From: Vibrio superstes
GTDB taxonomy: Bacteria; Pseudomonadota; Gammaproteobacteria; Enterobacterales; Vibrionaceae
DNA length: 64,000 nucleotides
Direction of reading: 5' to 3'
Assembly: GCF_003569005.1 (NCBI RefSeq)
Contig: NZ_BCUR01000004.1
Span: 2,745,633-2,809,632, forward strand
Position 1 is the first letter of the stretch; each line of letters begins with the position of its first letter. Shown one piece after another: positions 52,598 through 61,035 of this stretch. The notes beneath the pieces are model-generated. The model had not been told where the DNA came from, did no database searches, and saw only the letters and a list, made by a program, of their open reading frames with translations. The translations under genes were made by a program, and so were the position numbers.

Positions 52598-53476
52598 ATG
52601 ATTAAAAAATGTCTTTTTCCTGCCGCAGGCTACGGCACTCGCTTTCTCCCTGCGACGAAATCAATGCCAAAAGAAATGATGCCAGTGGTCAATAAGCCAC
52701 TGATTGAGTACGGTGTTGAAGAAGCAATCGACGCAGGCATGGATGCAATGTGCATCGTAACCGGTCGTGGTAAGCATTCCATCATGGACCACTTTGATAA
52801 GAACTATGAACTGGAGCACCAGATTCAGGGCACCAACAAAGAAGAGTTGCTGGTTGATATTCGCGATATCATCGAATCAGCTAACTTTACCTATATCCGT
52901 CAACGTGAGATGAAGGGATTGGGTCACGCTATTTTGACGGGCCGTGAGCTAGTGGGTGATGAACCCTTCGCTGTGGTTCTTGCTGATGATTTATGTGTCA
53001 ATGAAGAGCAAGGCGTTCTAGCCCAAATGGTTGCGCTGTATAAGCAGTTCCGCTGCTCTATCGTTGCCGTTCAAGAAGTACCAGAAGACGAAACTCATAA
53101 ATACGGTGTTATCAAAGGCGAGATGATCAAAGACGATATCGTGCGCGTTGATGACATGGTAGAGAAACCTGAACCTGGTACAGCACCAAGTAACCTAGCA
53201 ATTATCGGTCGTTACATCCTAACTCCTGATATCTTCGATCTTATCGAAGCGACAGAGCCAGGCAAAGGCGGCGAAATCCAAATCACTGATGCGCTACTTA
53301 AGCAAGCTAAAGCTGGCTGTGTTCTAGCATACAAATTCAAGGGCACTCGTTTCGACTGTGGTAGCGTTGAAGGCTACATTGAAGCAACCAACTACTGCTT
53401 CGAGAATGTGTATCTGAAAGATCAAAAAGCCACTGAGCTTGGCAAACAGTCAACGCATAAAGAACCAACGACTTAA
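52598..53476 (+). CDS. galU: UTP-glucose-1-phosphate uridylyltransferase
   Basis: GalU makes UDP-glucose, a precursor for LPS core, capsule, exopolysaccharide and trehalose. The 292-aa protein has the nucleotidyltransferase signature GYGTRFLPATKSMPKEMMPV (about residues 9-28), VVLADDLC with the metal aspartates, and VEKP followed by KGTRFDCGS. A TATAAT box lies at 52569-52574, 24 bp before the start, with a weak -35. A strong terminator follows. Confidence 0.98.
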   Translation: MIKKCLFPAAGYGTRFLPATKSMPKEMMPVVNKPLIEYGVEEAIDAGMDAMCIVTGRGKHSIMDHFDKNYELEHQIQGTNKEELLVDIRDIIESANFTYIRQREMKGLGHAILTGRELVGDEPFAVVLADDLCVNEEQGVLAQMVALYKQFRCSIVAVQEVPEDETHKYGVIKGEMIKDDIVRVDDMVEKPEPGTAPSNLAIIGRYILTPDIFDLIEATEPGKGGEIQITDALLKQAKAGCVLAYKFKGTRFDCGSVEGYIEATNYCFENVYLKDQKATELGKQSTHKEPTT

Positions 53477-53500
53477 CTGTTAGGCTTTATCCAATACATA

Positions 53501-53530
53501 AAAACAGTGACCTAGTGTCACTGTTTTTTT
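53501..53530 (+). terminator. Terminator after galU
   Basis: AAAACAGTGAC (53501-53511) and GTCACTGTTTT (53517-53527) form an 11-bp stem with a 5-base loop, ending in a T-run to 53530. It lies 25 bp after the galU stop, so uvrA needs its own promoter. Confidence 0.92.
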
Positions 53531-53603
53531 ATCCAGTATTTATTTGCAGGCGTATAAAGCTATGCAATACTTGGACAACGATTATGTAATTGAGCGGAAT
53601 TAG

Positions 53604-56429
53604 ATGGACACTATCGACGTTCGTGGCGCCCGAACCCACAACTTAAAAAACATCAACCTCACCATTCCAAGAGACAAGCTGACTGTCATTACTGGCCTTT
53701 CTGGCTCAGGTAAGTCTTCTTTAGCTTTCGATACCTTATATGCTGAAGGGCAACGTCGATATGTAGAGTCTCTATCTGCTTATGCCCGCCAATTCCTGTC
53801 ATTGATGGAAAAGCCCGATGTGGACCACATTGAGGGTCTATCACCTGCCATCTCAATTGAACAGAAGTCGACATCCCATAACCCTCGCTCTACCGTGGGC
53901 ACAATTACCGAAGTATATGATTACCTTCGTCTATTGTACGCGCGAGTGGGTGAACCTCGTTGCCCAGAGCATAAGGTTCCATTGTCTGCACAAACCATCA
54001 GCCAGATGGTAGATAAGGTCTTAGAAATGCCAGAAGGCTCTAAGATGATGCTAATGGCTCCGATTGTAAAAGAGCGCAAGGGTGAGCATGTTAAAACCTT
54101 TGAGAACCTCGCTGCGCAGGGCTTTATTCGAGCTCGTGTAGATGGCGATATCTGCGATCTTTCTGATCCACCGACTCTAGAACTCCATAAAAAACACACT
54201 ATTGAGGTTATTGTTGACCGATTTAAGGTACGTAGCGATCTTAAGCAGCGACTAGCCGAATCTTTTGAAACCACACTAGAGCTATCAGGTGGCATTGCCG
54301 TAGTAGCTTCAATGGATAAGTCGGATGATGAAGAGGTCATTTTCTCTGCCAACTTTGCGTGTCCATACTGTGGCTACAGCATGCAAGAGCTTGAACCTAG
54401 ACTCTTCTCTTTCAATAACCCCGCAGGTGCTTGTCACACCTGTGACGGCCTTGGTGTGCAACAATACTTTGATGAGACACGGGTCGTTCTAGATCAGAAC
54501 CTAAGCATTGCCGAAGGGGCAATCAAAGGCTGGGATCAAAAGAACTACTATTACTTTCAGATGCTTAGCGCTTTAGCTGACCACTATGATTTCGATTTAT
54601 ATGTGCCCTTTAAGTCTTTATCAAAAAGGATCCGCGAGATCATTTTGAAGGGCTCTGGCCGAACAGAGGTCGAGTTTAAGTACATAAATGATCGTGGCGA
54701 TATTCGAGTTAAGACTCACCCATTTGAAGGGATCCTTAACACCCTAGAGCGCCGCTATCGAGACACTGAATCCAACTCTGTGCGTGAAGATCTGGCTAAG
54801 TACATCTCTACTCGCTCTTGTGCAAGTTGTGATGGAACCCGCCTTCGAGAAGAAGCACGAAATGTTTTTGTTCAAGACACTCCTCTACCCAACATTGTTG
54901 AGATGAGTATTAGTGAGGCATTAGACTTTTTCGAAAGCATGAGTCTTGAGGGGCAAAAAGCCCAAATCGCCGAAAAGATCATGAAAGAAATTAATGATCG
55001 GCTGAGCTTCTTGGTCAATGTGGGTCTCAACTATTTAAATCTGTCGCGCAGTGCTGAAACTCTTTCTGGTGGTGAGGCGCAGCGTATTCGTCTTGCCAGC
55101 CAAATCGGTGCTGGACTAGTTGGCGTTATGTATGTGCTCGATGAACCCTCTATTGGATTGCATCAACGAGATAATGAGCGCCTGCTTGGAACCCTGACTC
55201 ATCTGCGAGATCTCGGCAATACCGTGCTCGTCGTAGAACACGATGAAGATGCCATCCGCACTGCGGATCATATTATTGATATTGGTCCTGGCGCGGGGGT
55301 TCATGGCGGTAATGTTGTTGCAGAGGGAACCTATGAAGATATCATCAATAACCCTGAATCTTTAACCGGCCAGTACTTAAAGGGCACCAAGGAAATCGCC
55401 ATTCCCAAAAAACGTACCCCTATTGATAAAGATAAGCAACTAATACTCAGTGGCGCTTCAGGCAACAACCTCAAAACGGTAGATCTTACCATCCCATGTG
55501 GTTTGTTTACTTGTGTGACGGGCGTATCAGGATCGGGCAAGTCAACTCTTATCAATGACACCTTCTTTAAGATTGCTCATCGCGAGCTTAACGGAGCAAC
55601 CACCAGCAACCCTAGCCCTTACAACTCAATCAATGGCTTAGAGCACTTTGATAAGGTCATCGATATCGATCAAAGCCCAATAGGACGTACGCCAAGATCA
55701 AACCCTGCTACTTACACTGGTATCTTTACTCCAATACGAGAGCTATTTGCCGGTACGCAAGAGTCACGCTCTCGTGGCTATAAACCGGGCCGTTTTAGCT
55801 TTAACGTGAGGGGCGGTCGCTGTGAAGCATGTCAGGGTGATGGCGTGATTAAGGTAGAGATGCACTTCCTACCGGATGTATATGTCCCATGTGATTCTTG
55901 TAAAGGTAAGCGATACAACCGTGAGACCCTTGAGGTGAAATACAAGGGTAAATCTATCGATGAAGTATTGAACATGACCGTTGAAGACGCTCACGCCTTC
56001 TTTGAACCGGTGCCTGTTATTGCGCGCAAGCTCAAGACCTTGATTGATGTTGGCCTTTCGTATATTCGCCTAGGCCAAGCAGCAACAACCTTATCTGGTG
56101 GTGAGGCACAGCGCGTCAAGCTAGCGAGAGAACTGTCGAAGCGCGATACAGGTAAAACGCTGTATATTCTTGATGAGCCTACCACTGGCCTTCATTTTCA
56201 TGATATACAACAGTTACTTACTGTATTGCATCGTCTTCGCGATCACGGAAACACCGTTGTAGTGATAGAACATAACCTTGATGTGATTAAAACCGCTGAC
56301 TGGATCGTCGATCTTGGGCCTGAGGGTGGACAAGGTGGCGGTGAGATTGTCGCTACCGGAACACCAGAGCAAGTTGCTAAAGTGAAAGGCTCACATACCG
56401 CTCACTTTTTAAAGCCGATGCTTAAATAG
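53604..56429 (+). CDS. uvrA: Excinuclease ABC subunit A
   Basis: UvrA is the damage-recognising ATPase of nucleotide excision repair and loads UvrB. The 941-aa protein has two ABC modules: Walker A GLSGSGKSS (about residues 31-39) with LSGGEAQRIRLAS, and Walker A GVSGSGKST (about 640-648) with LSGGEAQRVKLAR. Zinc fingers are CPYCGYS...CHTC and CEAC...CDSC. pglL begins 17 bp after its stop, so the two are probably transcribed together. No SOS (LexA) box was recognised in the 127-bp gap upstream. Confidence 0.98.
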   Translation: MDTIDVRGARTHNLKNINLTIPRDKLTVITGLSGSGKSSLAFDTLYAEGQRRYVESLSAYARQFLSLMEKPDVDHIEGLSPAISIEQKSTSHNPRSTVGTITEVYDYLRLLYARVGEPRCPEHKVPLSAQTISQMVDKVLEMPEGSKMMLMAPIVKERKGEHVKTFENLAAQGFIRARVDGDICDLSDPPTLELHKKHTIEVIVDRFKVRSDLKQRLAESFETTLELSGGIAVVASMDKSDDEEVIFSANFACPYCGYSMQELEPRLFSFNNPAGACHTCDGLGVQQYFDETRVVLDQNLSIAEGAIKGWDQKNYYYFQMLSALADHYDFDLYVPFKSLSKRIREIILKGSGRTEVEFKYINDRGDIRVKTHPFEGILNTLERRYRDTESNSVREDLAKYISTRSCASCDGTRLREEARNVFVQDTPLPNIVEMSISEALDFFESMSLEGQKAQIAEKIMKEINDRLSFLVNVGLNYLNLSRSAETLSGGEAQRIRLASQIGAGLVGVMYVLDEPSIGLHQRDNERLLGTLTHLRDLGNTVLVVEHDEDAIRTADHIIDIGPGAGVHGGNVVAEGTYEDIINNPESLTGQYLKGTKEIAIPKKRTPIDKDKQLILSGASGNNLKTVDLTIPCGLFTCVTGVSGSGKSTLINDTFFKIAHRELNGATTSNPSPYNSINGLEHFDKVIDIDQSPIGRTPRSNPATYTGIFTPIRELFAGTQESRSRGYKPGRFSFNVRGGRCEACQGDGVIKVEMHFLPDVYVPCDSCKGKRYNRETLEVKYKGKSIDEVLNMTVEDAHAFFEPVPVIARKLKTLIDVGLSYIRLGQAATTLSGGEAQRVKLARELSKRDTGKTLYILDEPTTGLHFHDIQQLLTVLHRLRDHGNTVVVIEHNLDVIKTADWIVDLGPEGGQGGGEIVATGTPEQVAKVKGSHTAHFLKPMLK

Positions 56430-56446
56430 AACAAAGGATACAATTC

Positions 56447-58222
56447 ATGGCAACCCTGTTAACCACAGGTACACAACTTGAAGTAAAGGCTCCCAAAGTA
56501 CCGTTTAACAGGCGTTTTCTACTGTTTATCGGGATAACCTTCCTGATAGCAACTCACTTCTTCTCCCCTAACCCTGGGGGAGCGGGACTAGCGCTTTCAT
56601 TTAACCCACCTGTGTGGGGATTTTTGAGCATAGCGTTAGGCATTGCCATATATCAAATGGCGAGCAACCGTGTCATAAAGTACTCAAAGATGACGGTTGT
56701 GTTGTTTATCAGCTGCCTGTTGATGACACTGCCCATTGTATTACCCAATGCCAGTGTTGCCATTGCTTTACCAAGGCTCACAGGGTTATGGGCGGGCTTT
56801 GTTCTTTTCTTATCTTTTCAGCAGTTTCGATTTAGTAATGAAGAAAAGCAGCGATTGTTGTGGTTTATTTTATTCTCCGTCGCTATTGAAGCCGTATTCG
56901 GCTGGGTTCAGTACACCTTATTATCTGAGGGAAATCCCTTTGGTTACAATACAGTAAACAATCGCCCTTACGGTATTTTCCAACAACCTAATGTGATGGC
57001 GAGCTTTCTAGCGACAGGTCTAGCTTTATCTGGCTATCTTCTTGCTCGACAGCCTCACGATAAGTACCTAAGCTGGCGACAAAAAATCGTCTTTCTCTAT
57101 GCCATTCCCCTACTCACCATTCCATTACTGGTTGTCCTTGCTTCCAGAACAGGATGGCTAGGGGCGGTAATCGCAACGGCGATGGTGACTCCTTATCTGT
57201 ATCGCTTTGCATTAAAGTCACGCGCCATTATCTGGTCTGCCTGTCTAGTTACAGGTCTCGCTATTGGCGTAGGCATGACCTTTATCGGCGACAATCAATC
57301 TTTGGTCGGCGATAAAGCCGACCTAGAGAGTCCTCGAGCCTATACTTTCCCGCAAGGGCTAGACATGATGATAGAGCGACCATTGTCAGGTTATGGCTAT
57401 GGTAACTTTGAGTCAGCCTATATGCTGTATACGGCTAGACAACATCAGCTCAATCCTGACTACCCTGCAGGACTTCCATCAATGGATCATCCTCACAATG
57501 AGTTACTCATTTGGGGGATTGAAGGCGGAATGATTCCACTGGTTGGGATATTTCTTGCGATGGGGTTTGTACTGTATCGCTTGTATATGGCGAGACAAGG
57601 AACACGCATTGGCATATTGTCGCTGTTTATCCCCATCGTATTGCACACCCAATTGGAATACCCCTTCTATCATTCAGCCATCCACTGGGTTTCTTTTATT
57701 GTGCTTCTGTATTGGGTTGATCAGCGAACCGCGCGCTACCGACAATTCAACTTTGGGAAGTTAAGCAAGGTTGGGTTGCGCCTTGTTAGCCTGCTACTCC
57801 CAATACTCACTGGTGTCTACATGCTCTCAGCACTGCACACCAATCAAGTATTAACGGATTTCGAGCGCTCTAAGCCAAAGAACCCAGATGTCCTCGATAG
57901 GGTGACTAACCCAATCGCATGGAAGGATCGCTATGAATGGGACATTTACAGCACACTACTTAATATTGGTATAGCCACCAATGAAAAGGCGCATATTCAA
58001 GCTTACGTGGACTGGTCTCTACCTTTCATACAGGACAAGCCTCGCCCAGCGTTGTATAAGAATTTGATTCTCGCGTATCAAGCGCTAGACCAACAGCAGA
58101 TGGCTAGCGCTATTCGAAGTGAAGCGGAGTTTTTATTCCCGAAGGTCGACTTTAGCTCAATCTCCTTGAAGCGAGTTAAAGTCAGCCAAGCTAATCAAAG
58201 CAATACCGAGGGGAAGATTTAA
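56447..58222 (+). CDS. pglL: PglL-type protein O-oligosaccharyltransferase (Wzy_C family)
   Basis: This is a polytopic inner-membrane enzyme of the O-antigen ligase/polymerase superfamily. In V. cholerae the homologue in this position has been reported as a general O-oligosaccharyltransferase (PglL). The 591-aa protein has about eleven membrane helices (about residues 25-470), the large periplasmic Wzy_C loop with HPHNE (residues 348-352), and a soluble C-terminal region (about 480-591) that is typical of PglL and absent from WaaL. It lies 17 bp after uvrA. WaaL or Wzy activity is the alternative. The stop overlaps the opposing aminotransferase stop. Confidence 0.82.
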   Translation: MATLLTTGTQLEVKAPKVPFNRRFLLFIGITFLIATHFFSPNPGGAGLALSFNPPVWGFLSIALGIAIYQMASNRVIKYSKMTVVLFISCLLMTLPIVLPNASVAIALPRLTGLWAGFVLFLSFQQFRFSNEEKQRLLWFILFSVAIEAVFGWVQYTLLSEGNPFGYNTVNNRPYGIFQQPNVMASFLATGLALSGYLLARQPHDKYLSWRQKIVFLYAIPLLTIPLLVVLASRTGWLGAVIATAMVTPYLYRFALKSRAIIWSACLVTGLAIGVGMTFIGDNQSLVGDKADLESPRAYTFPQGLDMMIERPLSGYGYGNFESAYMLYTARQHQLNPDYPAGLPSMDHPHNELLIWGIEGGMIPLVGIFLAMGFVLYRLYMARQGTRIGILSLFIPIVLHTQLEYPFYHSAIHWVSFIVLLYWVDQRTARYRQFNFGKLSKVGLRLVSLLLPILTGVYMLSALHTNQVLTDFERSKPKNPDVLDRVTNPIAWKDRYEWDIYSTLLNIGIATNEKAHIQAYVDWSLPFIQDKPRPALYKNLILAYQALDQQQMASAIRSEAEFLFPKVDFSSISLKRVKVSQANQSNTEGKI

Positions 58223-59331
58223 GCTAAAACCTCTTTTAGTGCCTGCAAGCAAAGTGCGACATTTTCCTTGCGGGCACCATATCCCATCAAGCCAATACGC
58301 CACGCTTTACCAGCGAGATCCCCAAGTCCTGCACCTATTTCTAGATTATATTCATTGAGTAAACGCTGGCGCACTAACGCTTCATCAATCCCTGCTGGCA
58401 CATACACGGCATTCAGCTGTGGCAATCGATACTCCTCGTCCACCACAAAGCTCATACCCAAATCAGTTAAGCCCTCTTTTAAACGTTGATGGGTATCGGC
58501 ATGACGTTTCCAGGCTTGCTCTAGACCTTCTTCTTTAAGTATTAATAATGACTCATGCAGAGCATAAAGACTGTTTACTGGCGCGGTATGATGATAAGCA
58601 CGTTTGCCTTCACCGCTCCAGTAGCCGAGCACTAAGCTTTGGTCCAAAAACCAACTTTGAACGGGGTGTTGTCTAGCTTCTATTTTCGCAATGGCTCTAC
58701 TTGAGAAAGTCAGTGGTGATAATCCAGGGGTACAGGATAGGCACTTTTGACTCCCTGAATACACCGCATCCAGTTGCCATTCATCCACCTTTAGTGGCAC
58801 GCCACCTAACGAGGTCACCGCATCGACAATCACAAGCATATCTTTACTTCGCGCAATCTTAGACAAAGCCTCAGCATCACTTAAGGCACCTGTCGAGGTT
58901 TCGGCATGCACAAAGGCAACCGCCACTGCATCTGAATGCTCTTCTACCGCGCTTTGTAGCTTTTGTGCTGATACCGGGCTTCCCCATTCATCATCAACCA
59001 CAATCGCAACACCTCCGCAGCGTTCTACATTCTGTCGCATACGCTCGCCAAACACGCCATTACGACACACAATCACTTTCTCACCGGGCTCTATAAGGTT
59101 TACAAAGCAGGCTTCCATTCCGGCACTGCCAGGGGCGGACAAGGCAATAGTGAATTCATTTTCTGTTTGAAATGCGTATTTTAGCAGTGACTTTAGCTCA
59201 TCCATCATCTGGATAAACAGTGGGTCTAAGTGTCCTATAGTTGGGCGGGAAAGCGCCTGTAAAACCTGTGGGGAAATATCAGATGGACCGGGGCCCATCA
59301 GTGTGCGATGCGGGGGAATGAAGCTGCGCAT
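58219..59331 (-). CDS. Class V aminotransferase (alanine-glyoxylate / serine-pyruvate type)
   Basis: This is a PLP-dependent aminotransferase of class V. The 370-aa protein begins with the family pattern HRTLMGPGPSDISPQVLQAL and has Asp170 in VIVDAVTSLGG and the PLP lysine Lys196 in YSGSQKCLS. Alanine-glyoxylate or serine-pyruvate transamination is the likely reaction; aminoethylphosphonate use cannot be excluded but no phosphonate genes are nearby. The stop overlaps that of pglL by 4 bp on the opposite strand. It is divergent from lysC. Confidence 0.88.
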   Translation of the reverse strand: MRSFIPPHRTLMGPGPSDISPQVLQALSRPTIGHLDPLFIQMMDELKSLLKYAFQTENEFTIALSAPGSAGMEACFVNLIEPGEKVIVCRNGVFGERMRQNVERCGGVAIVVDDEWGSPVSAQKLQSAVEEHSDAVAVAFVHAETSTGALSDAEALSKIARSKDMLVIVDAVTSLGGVPLKVDEWQLDAVYSGSQKCLSCTPGLSPLTFSSRAIAKIEARQHPVQSWFLDQSLVLGYWSGEGKRAYHHTAPVNSLYALHESLLILKEEGLEQAWKRHADTHQRLKEGLTDLGMSFVVDEEYRLPQLNAVYVPAGIDEALVRQRLLNEYNLEIGAGLGDLAGKAWRIGLMGYGARKENVALCLQALKEVLA

Positions 59332-59448
59332 AGTTAAGCCTTATTCAAGGGAAAGTTCGACTAGCTTATTGCATCACTAAAAGAGCCTCAACGAGCAATA
59401 CGTAGAAGTATGCGGTAGGTAAAAAAGTGACGATTTGTATACAAGCCA

Positions 59449-59588
59449 TTGACATAATTTCGCCAAACCAGTTCAATGAAGACAAAGAGTGGATGACCAA
59501 TGCAATGCGATAAGGACAAGCTCTTCTCATCTAATGCGGGGTAACTGCTTCGCATTTTATACTCACCTCTATTAGCTAGAGTGAGTAT
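59449..59588 (+). promoter_or_regulatory. lysC promoter and possible leader/attenuator
   Basis: TTGACA (59449-59454), a 17-bp spacer and TTCAAT (59472-59477) form a candidate promoter. A 14-codon frame, MQCDKDKLFSSNAG (59500-59544), carries two Lys and two Asp codons. It runs into a hairpin AATGCG/CGCATT (59533-59556), followed by a longer hairpin ATACTCA-CTCTA/TAGAG-TGAGTAT (59559-59588). This could be a peptide-coupled attenuator, but no clean terminator T-run follows. No lysine riboswitch consensus was recognised. The 289-bp gap otherwise shows nothing. Confidence 0.4.
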
Positions 59589-59620
59589 TTGCACATTTAA
59601 AGGATTAATGGAGAGACGCT

Positions 59621-60973
59621 GTGAGCGCAATCAACGTCGCCAAATTTGGCGGCACAAGTGTAGCAAATTTTGAGGCGATGAGCCGATGTGCGGCCATCGT
59701 AGAAAACAACCCGAGTACCAAACTCGTTGTCATCAGTGCCTGCTCAGGCGTGACCAACGTATTGGTCGAGCTTGCCAATGGCGTCGCCGATAAAGGTAAG
59801 CGTGAGCAACTTCTACAGCAATTGGTTGATATTCACTTCAGTATCATCAATCAGTTAAAACACCCTGAGGCCATCAATGATGCGATCAACGAGATCCTAA
59901 CAAAGGTATCTCAGTGTGCCGAGAAAGCCAGCAGCGAGACTAGCGAGCAATTGACCGACCAATTAGTCTCTTGTGGAGAGCTAATGTCGACACACATCCT
60001 TTGCCAACTGATGAGTGAGCGCGGACATAAGACCGAGCGCTTCGATATTCGCACTGTAATGAAAACAACGTCTGTATTTGGCAATGCAGAGCCGCTACTC
60101 GACGAGATCGGCATAGCAGCACAAGCTCATCTAGTGCCACTGTTTAAAGACTCTATTGTCATTACTCAAGGGTTTATCGGCTCAGATCTAAACAACAAAA
60201 CAACGACACTAGGTCGTGGTGGTAGTGACTATAGCGCCGCCTTAATTGCCGAGGCGATCTCAGCATCTGGCCTAGAAATTTGGACGGATGTACCGGGCAT
60301 TTACACCACAGACCCGCGCATCGCGCCACCAGCACAACCAATCAAAGAGATCAGCTTCAGTGAAGCATCTGAGATGGCAAACTTTGGTGCTAAAATTCTG
60401 CACCCTTCTACGTTAGTACCTGCATTGCGACATAAAATCCCCGTATTTGTTGGCTCCTCTAAGGAGCCAGAACGTGGCGGTACTTGGGTAAAACAAGAAG
60501 TTGAAAGCGCACCTTTATTTAGAGCCGTTACCCTGAGAGGCAATCAAACACTGATTACTCTTAAGAGCCTTAATATGTTCCAAGCCAGTGGATTTTTGGC
60601 AAAGGTATTTACCATCTTGGCTCGTCATAAGGTATCGGTAGATCTGATTACCACCTCAGAGATCAGTGTATCACTGACGTTAGACCGCACTAATACTCAA
60701 GGTGGCGCACCGCAACTGCCTGTTGCTGCTCAACAAGAACTGGAAGAACTCTGCTCAGTTGTCGTAGAGCAGAACCTAAGCTTGGTTGCGCTTATCGGCA
60801 ACAACATGGGACAAGCTAAGGGTACAGCAAAACAGATATTTGGTACCCTTGAAGACCATAATCTACGAATGATTTGCTACGGTGCAAGTAACCATAATCT
60901 GTGTTTCTTATTGCATGAATCATCAGCAAGACACGCCGTACAACAACTTCATCGACAGCTATTTGAAAGCTAA
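59621..60973 (+). CDS. lysC: Lysine-type aspartokinase (aspartokinase III)
   Basis: Aspartokinase phosphorylates aspartate, the first step to lysine, threonine and methionine. The 450-aa protein is monofunctional, with the kinase motif VAKFGGTSVAN (about residues 6-16), TLGRGGSDYSAAL for ATP and aspartate, and two C-terminal ACT domains (about 305-445) that give feedback control. It starts with GTG after GGAG (start at 59621). It is divergent from the aminotransferase and convergent with metH. Confidence 0.95.
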   Translation: MSAINVAKFGGTSVANFEAMSRCAAIVENNPSTKLVVISACSGVTNVLVELANGVADKGKREQLLQQLVDIHFSIINQLKHPEAINDAINEILTKVSQCAEKASSETSEQLTDQLVSCGELMSTHILCQLMSERGHKTERFDIRTVMKTTSVFGNAEPLLDEIGIAAQAHLVPLFKDSIVITQGFIGSDLNNKTTTLGRGGSDYSAALIAEAISASGLEIWTDVPGIYTTDPRIAPPAQPIKEISFSEASEMANFGAKILHPSTLVPALRHKIPVFVGSSKEPERGGTWVKQEVESAPLFRAVTLRGNQTLITLKSLNMFQASGFLAKVFTILARHKVSVDLITTSEISVSLTLDRTNTQGGAPQLPVAAQQELEELCSVVVEQNLSLVALIGNNMGQAKGTAKQIFGTLEDHNLRMICYGASNHNLCFLLHESSARHAVQQLHRQLFES

Positions 60974-60988
60974 GGTTAGCTTTCAAAT
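60961..60988 (+). other. Hairpin overlapping the lysC stop codon
   Basis: ATTTGAAAGCTAA (60961-60973) and TTAGCTTTCAAAT (60976-60988) form a 13-bp perfect inverted repeat. The 5' arm contains the TAA stop of lysC. No T-run follows directly, so it may protect the 3' end or add to the terminator at 61001. Confidence 0.65.
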
Positions 60989-61000
60989 ATTGATCAAAAA

Positions 61001-61030
61001 GAAGGGGCTAATTAGCCCCTTCTTTATTTT
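61001..61030. terminator. Bidirectional terminator between lysC and metH
   Basis: GAAGGGGCTA and TAGCCCCTTC (within 61001-61022) form a perfect palindrome. It is flanked by an A-run before (60996-61000) and TTTATTTTT after, so it can stop both lysC (+) and metH (-). It lies 28 bp after lysC and 14 bp after the metH stop. Confidence 0.92.
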
Positions 61031-61035
61031 TGTTG

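Noticed and set aside
53531..53603. LexA (SOS) box before uvrA, and one before ssb (51569-51854)
   Set aside because: No CTGT-N8-ACAG match was found in either gap, so SOS control is not claimed.
59332..59620. Lysine riboswitch before lysC
   Set aside because: I looked for the conserved L-box segments on the plus strand and did not find them. A covariance search would be decisive.
59388..59630. Open frame of 80 codons on the minus strand in the lysC upstream gap
   Set aside because: It overlaps the lysC start and its promoter region, has no ribosome binding site I can see and no recognisable domain.
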